Assembly: GCA_021234155.1 (NCBI GenBank)
Contig: JAJEKV010000008.1
Span: forward strand, 17,536,042-17,600,041
Reading direction: 5' to 3'
DNA from: Isoetes taiwanensis
Taxonomy: Eukaryota > Streptophyta > Lycopodiopsida > Isoetales > Isoetaceae
Length of the DNA stretch: 64,000 nt
The notes under the pieces are model-generated. The model did no database searches, had not been told where the DNA came from, and worked only from the letters and a program-made list of their open reading frames with translations. Shown piece by piece: positions 56,040 to 64,000 of the stretch. Position 1 is the stretch's first letter. Every line of letters starts with the position of its first letter. A program made the position numbers and the translations under genes.

Positions 56040-56480
56040 GCTATTTTTACATGTGTGCGCAAGTAACTAACATTTATATTGGTGCAGCAATGGAAGATGG
56101 GCACGCCTTGCAAGGTGAAGATGGGCAGGGGTCACCAACGCCTTCTTTGATAAGTGGTGATGCCGAGAAAGCATGCATCAAATGGTTGGAGGTGTACGAT
56201 TTCAACCATGAAATAGCGGACGGTTGCTCCTGCGAAGCATAGGGTTGGCGCACAGTCGATGCCCTGAGGGATAGCATTGCAACCATGGACGAGCTTCGAA
56301 CTATGTTGCGGAACTTACCTCCGTATAGCACGATGAGGTGGCTGACTTGAGAGCCAGCTACGAACAAGCCTTCTACGAGTTCGAATGGGCTTGTGACCAG
56401 CGTGAGTCCACCATCGACTGCTTCCTAGCCCCCCCGCTGCCAGGTTGTGCTCCCAGGTCACCGCCCTCCGAGTGACCTTC
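56040..56480 (+). pseudogene. Small plus-strand ORF after the transposase, unidentified
   Basis: Reads MEDGHALQGEDGQGSPTPSL and KACIKWLEVYDFNHEIADGC with a stop at 56240. It resumes after a frame change with TMDELRTMLRNLPPYSTMRW. Acidic and helical, no domain recognised. It may be an accessory ORF of the MULE-like element, lying just before the convergent Ulp1 gene. Confidence 0.35.
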
Positions 56481-56696
56481 TTTGTATAATGTCACACGCA
56501 TGCGACTACGATTTTTAGTTAGAAAAAACTTACAGCCTACTTTTACAGCCAGTAAAAAATACTTTAGTTAGAAAAATCCCAACTAGCACTAACAGTGACC
56601 ACCGAGTCTTTGTTGGTACCAGTACACCCTACAATAAAGCAGACCGACCACTACAGGCCACTCACTCTTAAACTGGCGCACATCGGCCGCCGTGTA

Positions 56697-57480
56697 CTAG
56701 CCCCTGCTTATGGCCACAATGGTGTCCAGCCGGGTTTGCCACACGTATCGCACGAGCTGCCGCATGATGAAGCCAATATGCATGCCGCAGGTGTTGCTGT
56801 CGATTTGCAACGGGCACAATGCCGGTCGCACATACGCCGCGGCACCCCACCGGATATAAGCCGCTGGTGCCCCCAGTCGCTCGAAGACCCAGGCCGTCGC
56901 GCTGTGGCAAGAGAGTGCAGGTGAGATCACCACAATGGAGCACAAGGGCGCATGAAGTAGGAGACCACAAGGGCACAAGAAACAACCATTAACGAAGCGC
57001 GGGGAGGTTGATGCGTACGCCTGAGACGCTCGGGTGTGTAGGCAGGTTGTCGAAGTACCACCAGCACACGTGATCATCATCTCCAAGGCCCAGGCGGGTA
57101 CGCAGGTCCGCGTCTCGTATGAGGGCAACAAGCATCCAATGACCACTGCACGCCAAAGATGTAATATTTTCAGCTCTGCTATGTGCACGTTCAAGGCGGA
57201 AATGACCTTTAGAATTGAAACTGAAGCAATGAAGTGCGTGCTTACTTTGTGATGATGGGTCATAGGACCAGACGGAGTGTACCCCAGTCAGGATGCTCAG
57301 CAGGAAGAAGGTGGGAGACGCACTCCTCAGGAGGCACGTCGTGTGACTCCGACTGAACGTAGTCGTGATAGACACGGGCGTCCATCATCAGTAGCTCATG
57401 ACGCTCCGCTTCTTCCAGCATGTGTCGCAAGGCGCTACAGACAGAGGCGTCCAGTGGTTAGCTGTGAACGACGATGCATA
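56697..57480 (-). pseudogene. MULE-borne Ulp1-like (C48) protease, catalytic region
   Basis: Minus strand, in order: RHMLEEAERHELLMMDARVY and VYHDYVQSESHDVPPEE (about 57440-57340), GHWMLVALIRDADLRTRLGL with VCWWYFDNLP (His motif about 57140, Asp motif about 57065), then ALCPLQIDSNTCGMHIGFIM (about 56830-56770; Gln and nucleophile Cys, codon 56787-56789). All four parts of a C48 active site are present, spread over three frames and probably three exons. A stop follows at 56697. Such protease genes, cutting SUMO-type tags, are known cargo or second genes of plant MULEs. The neighbouring convergent transposase fits this. Confidence 0.75.
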
Positions 57481-57539
57481 CAAAGTAAACCGAAGACGAT
57501 GCATACAAAGTAAACCCAAGACGTACCTCATCAGCACTC

Positions 57540-57989
57540 GAATATGTCCCTCCTCCCACTGTCCATCGGGTGTGCAAGCATTAGGTCAGGTATGAGCTGC
57601 ACGCCGCATGCTGGCCTGGCGCCCTCCTGCATTATCCAAGTGGCTACACTATCAGACGTCCTACTCGCGACCACAGCAAGGTGGTCGGTGATCTGCTGGC
57701 CCTAAAAGTAGGTGAAGACCCTAACCTCCTCCCAGAAGAGGGACTGAAGCTGCAACCTGGCCGGGATCTGCAAGTGCTCAGGGAACTGTGCTGACCTTCT
57801 GTGGGGCTGGGACCATCCTCGAATGGGTACACACACCAGGTAGCTCCAGATGGTGTGCCTGTCAAACTCTCCAAGGTGGTACATGAAGAAACCGCGTGCT
57901 CGGTCTCTCATCCATGCCTCAGCTCCCTCGACATTACGATCAGGCGGAAATGGTGAGGTCAAGGTTTGTGCCATGCCTGTGCTCGCCAT
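57540..57989 (-). pseudogene. MULE-borne Ulp1 gene, N-terminal part downstream of the copia insertion
   Basis: The minus-strand frame 57989-57702 reads STGMAQTLTSPFPPDRNVEG, AWMRDRARGFFMYHLGEFDR and HTIWSYLVCVPIRGWSQPHR. It continues in frame from the segment beyond the copia element once the element and one GCCAT copy are removed. No motif known. It is the N-terminal region of the Ulp1-like protein. Confidence 0.55.
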
Positions 57990-58572
57990 TGTTAGAAATA
58001 AGCAGTGAATAGAACCAATATCATGTAACAATGTTAGATTTTCTTAGATTGATAATCATCTATGTGTAAGAAACACCTCAATCTAATAGCACAAGATGAT
58101 TTTATATTCAACTCAACAAAAAACCAATTGTATAACACTAGCCAAGTCACTTCTTCAACTTATCATTAACATTGGCAATTATGACCATTGGAAATAATCT
58201 TAGCATTACTGTTCATATGAGATCGATGAGGATACTGTAGCTTCAAACTTCAAATAGATCATTCAATTTCAAATCGATTCATACCTGCTTCCCGATTGCT
58301 CCTGCTAATTTCCAATCAATGGTCAACCTCTGTATTACATCTTTATTTATCTTTGCAGTCCGACGGTCAAGCCAGACCGCCGATTGGCTCTTCATGTCTT
58401 CGTCATACTGAATCGATTCATTTGAACCAAAATTGGCTCCATTGACAGGTGCTTTAGGTACTCAGTCTTCATCATCGGATCTTAGGTGCTTTAGGTGCTA
58501 TCTCAACTTTCTCACCTGTCACAGAATTTCCTTGAATATTTTCCCATCTCAATTATGGCATGAATTCTAACA
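57990..58572 (-). repeat. Copia 3' LTR (left)
   Basis: 583 bp, TG...CA ends. Preceded (in element sense) by the polypurine tract ttccccttt on the plus strand at 58573-58581. Confidence 0.95.
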
Positions 58573-58592
58573 TTCCCCTTTCATGTCATAAT

Positions 58593-59330
58593 TCAGGCAT
58601 CTCTACAGCTCATAGCAGTTGATAATTTTTGAAGTCTCTTCCAACTTAATGCCTTGGTCATTATGTCAGCAAGTTGATCTTCTGATCTTACATACTTTAA
58701 TTGAATAAATCCCTTATTCACCATGTCCCTGATATAGTGCATCTCCATTTCAATATGTTTGGTCCTCTCGTGCAACATAGGGTTTTTTGTCATTGCAATA
58801 CAACTTTGATTGTCACAAAATAATTCTGTGCTATCTTCTTGTTTTATTTCCAACTTTTCCAGTAACCTTCTGGCCCAAATGATTTCTTTAGCAGCAAGAG
58901 TTGTTGAGGCATACTCAGATTCTGCAGTTGACAAAGCAATAGATGATTGTTTCTTGCTTCTCCAACTAACTGGTGCTCCTCCTAACATTACAATGTATCC
59001 TGAAGTTGATTTGCGTTCATCTAGATCTCCACACCAGTCAGCATCACTGTAACATTTTAATTTCAGATCCTTTGAACAGTAAACAATTCCTGTGTGTTTT
59101 GTGCCTTTCAAAAATCTCAAAACTTTCTTAGCTGCCAGCCAATGCTCATAACCTGGATTATTGTTATATCTGCTCAATACATTTACTATGAATGCAATGT
59201 CAGGTCTTGTATTGTTGGCAATGAACAATAAGCTTCCTACCAACCGCCTATATGGAATCTTACTCATTTTCTCCTTCTCATCTTCACTCGAGGGGCAAAG
59301 TTCCTTTGATGCGGTTTGTTTCCAAACCAT
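58593..59330 (-). pseudogene. Copia RNase H and C-terminal RT
   Basis: Open 245-codon frame: KIPYRRLVGSLLFIANNTRP, YSDADWCGDLDERKSTSGYI, SSIALSTAESEYASTTLAAK and the HIEMEMHYIRDMVNKG block with LADIMTKAL, all typical of copia RNase H. RNase H removes the RNA strand during reverse transcription. It ends just before the polypurine tract, and this stretch is intact. Confidence 0.85.
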
Positions 59331-61270
59331 GATAGGTGCCTTTTACGCAATTGCATTCTAGCATATTGAACTTCTCCAAGACGAGTCTATGTACTTACCT
59401 TGATTTAGAGATATTGTCATGTTTGTTCTGTCTCTTCTTACTTGGATTCCTGTGAACTGTGTCAACTCTCCAAGATCTGTCATTTGGTACCGGTTTTGAG
59501 CATCTCCTTTTTATTCAAGAAGTTCATATTATTGGATGCCGATGATGATCGTCCACATACACCGCCATTATACAAAATTCTCCCTCATCCTTTAGTAGAT
59601 AAACGTTGCCATCATTAGCCAACTTAGTAAAGCTTTGTTCTTTCAAAAATTGTCAATACAAAAATACCATTGTCTTGGAGATTGCTTCAGCCTGAGACGA
59701 CTTTCTTGATCTCCAAACTTTGTCTTTCTCAACTTCAAAACCTTGAGCTTGTCTCATGTAAACCTCTTCCTCCAAATCCAATGCATTAAGGAAAGCTGTA
59801 CAAACATCCATATGGTGTAAATCTAGATTTAAGGCATTTGATATGGCAATTATCATTCTAATGTTTGGCTAACTTAACAACCGGTGAGTAGGTTTCATCA
59901 AAATCTACTCCCCTCTTTTTAATGAATAACCTTGAGCAACCAACCTTGCTTTGTGCTTTGGGCTGCCATCCGCATTTGTTTTCAACTTGAATACCCATTT
60001 GTTTCCTATTGCATTCTTCCCTTTGGCGTGTCTACTAATTCATATGAGGATGTTCTTTGAATGACCTCATTTCCTCCATCATTGCAATTTTCCATTTGTT
60101 CTTTGTCAAGTGAGTTTCTTGCCTCCTCAAAAATCTCTGAATTCCGTTCTCTAACACCATAAATATTTCATCCAGTGTTATCCTCCGTGGTTTTTGCAAT
60201 CTGCTACTTTTACCATTCTCTCCTTCCAAATTTCTCTATGTCAATGGCAATTTCCTGTTTGCCTTTCTCCTTCATTTTTCCTCTTCTTAACTTGATTGTT
60301 TTCCTTTCCGGTTCATGTTCCCGTTCTTCTCCCTGCAACACTTCCATCCTCATTATTATCTTCTTGATTGTTTTCCTTTCTTTGATTCATGTTCCTGTTC
60401 TTCCCCTACCGCAACCTTTCCATCCTCATTATTATCTTCTTCATCACTTTGGATCGAAATCTTGAAAGATCTATCTCATTTTTAGTTATTATTTTTTCCT
60501 TTGTCTTGTTGGGACTCATCATATTGTCGTAATTGTGTTTTCCTTCTCCTTTTGAATTCTCCTTTTCTATCGCTGGTCTGCATACAAAACATTCTCTTTG
60601 AAATATTACATCTCTCGCTTACCAACACTTTCCTTTTTAAGTGGATCATACATTCTATAACCTTTTGGAATGCATGTCATAGCCAACCAAATAGGTTATC
60701 CTTGACCCGCCATCCAATTTCAGTCTTAATTCACGGGGGATGTGTGTATCCCAAACACCCAAACACTTTAAATATTTCATAATGAGGAGTTTTTCCCCGA
60801 CCAAATGACTTCCCGTATTTTACCTTCTATGCTTTTTGATGGCGTGACTATTTTGTATGAGTACGCTAGCCTTGGATTGCCTCCTCCCACAAGAAATTAA
60901 GTAGACACTGCATGCTTCAACATAGATCTTGTAGCATTCGGTTGTTTTGTTCTTCCTCTCAGCCACACCATTCACTGAGGTGTATAGCTTTACAAGTAAA
61001 TTGTCTCTTTATACCCCCTCTTGACAATATCTAACAAATTTTCCCGACAAGTATTCTCCTCCCCGATCGATCTTACACATTTGATTCTTTTTCCCGCCAA
61101 GACTCTACTTCTGCAAAAAATTTTGAAGGCTTCAAAAGCTTGGTCTTTTGTTCTCGAGCAAGAGAGTCTCGTTTTCTCACAGTAATCATCAACAAATGTT
61201 ATGAAGTATCTTTTTTCTCATATTCCCGTCACATTCAATGGACCACAAAGGTCGGTGTGAATTAAACCAA
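59331..61270 (-). pseudogene. Copia RT and integrase, heavily frameshifted
   Basis: RT: DLHHMDVCTAFLNALDLEEE (59856-59653) and an MAVYVDDHHRHP block (about 59570). Integrase: LGLIHTDLCGPLNVTG (about 61260), HTSVNGVAERKNKTTE (about 60990-60950) and the KTPHYEIFKVFGCLGYTH stretch (about 60800). Nearly every block lies in a different frame, with one-base gains and losses in homopolymers. Confidence 0.75.
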
Positions 61271-61275
61271 GAATT

Positions 61276-61870
61276 TCATTTGCTTTTCCTTTTGCCTTTG
61301 AAAAGGCAATCTGAGTGCTTACCCAACATGCAACCCCTGCAAACATGATTTTCTATTGCTTTATCAGATGACACCAATAGTCCTTGCTTTATCATAAGTT
61401 CAATATTCTTCATATTTGTGTGCCCAAGTCTTTCATGCCACATTGCAATATTTGGAGTTAGAGTCAAATTAATACTTTCAACTGATCGAGCATTTATACC
61501 AAACAAGTTGCCAACTCTTCTTCCAAGGAATTTTAATTCATTTCCATCAAAGATTTTACAATGAGTCCTTTCAAAAATGACTTTCAATCCCATATCAACT
61601 AATTGAGAAATAGAAATCAAATTTCTCACTAAGCTAGGAACACATAAAACATTTTGTAAGTTCACAATTCTCCCATGCAGATCAAATAGCTCTAGTATGC
61701 CAACATCTTCAATTCTTTGGAGGTCACCATTTCCAACTTGTATATGACCACCTTGACTTCCTCTTTTTTCTTTTAGGATTTTTGAACTACATGCAATGGA
61801 TTTTTCTCGCTCCCACTATCTAGAATCATAAAATCATCATCATCATCAATTCCAAAGATTAGTAACAATT
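61276..61870 (-). pseudogene. Copia protease and GAG-pre-integrase domain
   Basis: Protease FMILDSGSEKSIACS (about 61830; DSG active site), followed in the 61665-61276 frame by LQNVLCVPSLVRNLISISQL and MWHERLGHTNMKNIELM, then the zinc-like HVCRGCMLGK. Apart from one break at about 61670 the piece is well kept. Confidence 0.8.
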
Positions 61871-61989
61871 AAAAACTTTATGTTTTCTTACCTTATCCTC
61901 TTCATCTTCCAATTTCTTCTTCAAGCATAACTTCTTACGCTATGTTTGCTTCCTCCACGCATATGAGAGCCGCTCCCCTGAATCTTCCT

Positions 61990-62893
61990 CTACCTCTTCC
62001 CCTTGTGGCGAGAATATCCTCTTGTTCCCCTTTCTTTTCCCTTTGAGAAGTTCTTAGGTGATGAGCAATTGGATGCATAATGTCCTCTTCCTCCACAATT
62101 GTAGCAATTTATTTCTTTAGTCATCATAGGGCATCCTCTATTTTCAAGTGACCATATTGATTCTGATTTTAAAACATGGGCCAAGCTTACCTCTTTTCTT
62201 CTCTTCTTTATCTTTTCCTTTTGCAAATAAAACTTGTGTGGCATCTTCTTCTTCCATTACTTTGTTCTGCTCTATTTCTGTCTTTAACATTCTTTCTGCC
62301 TCAATCCTTGTTCTTGCAAGGGTTCTCCGGAAACATGGCTATGTTTCCAAGACCGATAAATCAGATCTTGAAATGGCCAACACCGCCGCTTTGTTGAGAA
62401 TAACACACTCCTGCTCCCTCTAAGTCAAGAATGATATTGTCAAAGGTTTGAAAAACTCATTGACATTGTCTTTATCATGAAACCTTAGCCTTCTCATTTC
62501 ATTTTCAAGTACATCGATTTGTGAGGAGGTTTTCTCCTCATAATTAAGGAGCATATAATTCCACATCTCGCTAGGATGCAATCCTCTTATTTTTAACACA
62601 ATACTTGAGTTTACCTTACTCATTATAATCCCTTGAGCCTCTCTTAGTTTTGCCACATCTACTGTGCCTCCTCTTTTTGTTGCTTTGGTGCTAGCTTCTG
62701 CCTCAGCTCCATTTACTGAGCTCGAGCTTCCTTCAAAGAAGAACCTCGTAGAATCATTCTTAGGTTCAACTATATCCCATAGCCCTTCTACTTGCAATAC
62801 ATGCTTGATCTTTTCTTTCCAAACTTGGAATCCTGAATCCCCCTTGAAGACATCAATGGCACTCAACAGGCCTGCACCAAATCTGCTTGCCAT
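61990..62893 (-). pseudogene. Copia gag and zinc knuckle
   Basis: The ATG at 62893 (minus strand) opens MASRFGAGLLSAIDVFKGDS. The frame is open to about 62430 and carries FQVWKEKIKHVLQVEGLW and KTSSQIDVLENEMRRLRFHD. After a gap of frameshifts the CCHC knuckle CYNCGGRGHYASNC lies near 62110-62070. Gag forms the particle that packages the RNA. Confidence 0.8.
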
Positions 62894-62906
62894 TTGTCTC
62901 AACCTT

Positions 62907-62918
62907 GCTCTGATACCA
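62907..62918 (-). promoter_or_regulatory. Primer-binding site (tRNA-iMet type) of the copia element
   Basis: The minus strand reads TGGTATCAGAGC, complementary to the 3' end of initiator methionine tRNA, one base from the 5' LTR. Confidence 0.9.
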
Positions 62919-62919
62919 C

Positions 62920-63502
62920 TGTTAGAAATAAGCAGTGAATAGAACCAATATCATGTAACAATGTTAGATTTTCTTAGATTGATAATCATCTATGTGTAAG
63001 AAACACCTCAATCTAATAGCACAAGATGATTTTATATTCAACTCAACAAAAAACCAATTGTATAACACTAGCCAAGTCACTTCTTCAACTTATCATTAAC
63101 ATTGGCAATTATGACCATTGGAAATAATCTTAGCATTACTGTTCATATGAGATCGATGAGGATACTGTAGCTTCAAACTTCAAATAGATCATTCAATTTC
63201 AAATCGATTCATACCTGCTTCCCGATTGCTCTTGCTAATTTCCAATCAATGGTCAACCTCTGTATTACATCTTTATTTATCTTTGCAGTCCGACGGTCAA
63301 GCCAGACCGCCGATTGGCTCTTCATGTCTTCGTCATACTGAATCGATTCATTTGAACCGAAATTGGCTCCATTGACAGGTGCTTTAGGTACTCAGTCTTC
63401 ATCATCGGATCTTAGGTGCTTTAGGTGCTATCTCAACTTTCTCACCTGTCACAGAATTTCCTTGAATATTTTCCCATCTCAATTAAGGCATGAATTCTAA
63501 CA
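62920..63502 (-). repeat. Copia 5' LTR (right)
   Basis: 583 bp, identical to the left LTR except three substitutions (near 63232, 63359 and 63486). The promoter for the element RNA would lie here. Confidence 0.95.
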
Positions 63503-63963
63503 GCCATTGTGGTCCTTACTATGTCATCAAAGACCTGGCGGCCCCTAGGCGGGTCAGCCCTGTCACCTCGCAAGCGGCCTATGGAAGGAGGGGTGGCCAT
63601 ATAGAGATCAGCCAGAAGCGGACATGTCCCATGACCGGGAGCCCCGCCCCTCCTCCCCCCCCGAACTCCGTCCACCCCGACTTTTAATGCACTCTCCTAC
63701 CGGGCGAAGGAGGGATCAGATGGAGTGTGGACGCTGCCAGCCCCAGAAACTAGTGGCGAAGATGGACCCGCACCATAACCTGGGTGAGACTCCCGTATCC
63801 TGAGGAGCTCAGCTAGCAGCTCCTGCTCTGTGGGCAAATGGCCCGCCAACCTCTGTGCAATGGCCCAGTCATTGAGAAGAGCATGTGCGGTCCAGTCTTC
63901 CGGCCGAACCCCACCTGTGGCACTAGCTCTGACTCTGATGCACCCTTCATGAAAAGGCTGCAT
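63503..63963 (-). pseudogene. MULE-borne Ulp1 gene, N-terminal part upstream of the copia insertion
   Basis: The minus-strand frame from ATG 63963 reads MQPFHEGCIRVRASATGGVR and TEQELLAELLRIRESHPGYG to a TAG near 63697. The next frame reads RGRQVFDDIVRTTMA and is cut at 63503 by the copia LTR. The gene probably extends past the window edge. No domain recognised. Confidence 0.5.
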
Positions 63964-64000
63964 CCTCTCACGCTCCCGCCTATGCTGTGTGCTGGCCTCA

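Larger units (their letters stand above)
57990..63502 (-). mobile_element. Ty1/copia element with intact LTRs and GCCAT target duplication
   Basis: LTRs at 57990-58572 and 62920-63502, each 583 bp, start TGTTAG and end CTAACA. They differ at three positions only. GCCAT stands directly outside both (57985-57989 and 63503-63507). In minus-strand order the interior holds a tRNA-Met-type primer-binding site, gag, protease, integrase, RT and RNase H, the Ty1/copia order. The interior carries many frameshifts. Confidence 0.95.

Noticed and set aside
1-64000. tRNA and rRNA genes
   Set aside because: No cloverleaf with conserved T-loop (GGTTCRANNC) and acceptor pairing, and no rRNA signature, was noticed on either strand by eye.

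Overview
The window is nuclear DNA of a land plant, most likely a non-seed vascular plant such as a fern (inference). It has one long PPR protein of the plant organelle-editing type, spliced gene fragments with plant-like GT-AG introns, and a dense, nested load of LTR retrotransposons, L1-type LINEs, DNA transposons and foldback elements. Only the PPR gene looks like an intact host gene. Almost every other coding signal is a transposon gene or a broken copy.

Layout. 1-14 kb: low gene density. It holds a broken exon-like ORF, two arrays of a palindromic GGAAACT/AGTTTCC motif, an ABCB-transporter pseudogene (3.8-4.7 kb), an 802-bp foldback element (8.57-9.37 kb), a truncated LINE with a 15-bp target duplication (11.4-11.9 kb), and, on the minus strand, a Ulp1-like cysteine protease (12.0-12.8 kb) next to an FCP1/NLI-type HAD phosphatase relic (13.0-13.4 kb). 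14.02-27.91 kb: a 13.9-kb element bounded by 32-bp perfect terminal inverted repeats. Its left part carries plus-strand transposase-like relics, one of them split by a 323-bp TA-flanked MITE. Its right part carries minus-strand small genes: four paralogues starting MAS, each with a TATA box 84-102 bp upstream. Between them lies a recurring family of about 65-70-bp imperfect inverted repeats with ends GATCACACGAC / GTCGTGTGATC. This is the most unusual structure in the window. 28-31.2 kb: minus-strand exon-like ORFs that may be the 5' half of the gene whose 3' half is the FCP1/Ulp1 region, now split by the 13.9-kb element. 34.2-36.8 kb: the PPR-DYW gene, followed by a decayed copy of its own 3' end.

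38.08-46.5 kb: two adjacent minus-strand LINEs, the first near full length. 47.2-52.0 kb: a MITE and a decayed, 5'-truncated Ty3/gypsy chromovirus-like element whose gag end abuts an exon of a cationic amino-acid transporter (CAT). 52.6-64 kb: a MULE-like element with a plus-strand SWIM-type transposase relic and a convergent minus-strand Ulp1 protease. It is preceded by a cluster of GGGTTCGCC(C/T)(A/G)GGCGAACCC-type palindromes. A Ty1/copia element (57.99-63.50 kb) sits inside the protease reading frame with a perfect GCCAT target duplication and LTRs that differ at only 3 of 583 positions.

Many ORFs in the transposon regions are broken by one- or two-base indels. Part of this may be assembly error rather than decay.
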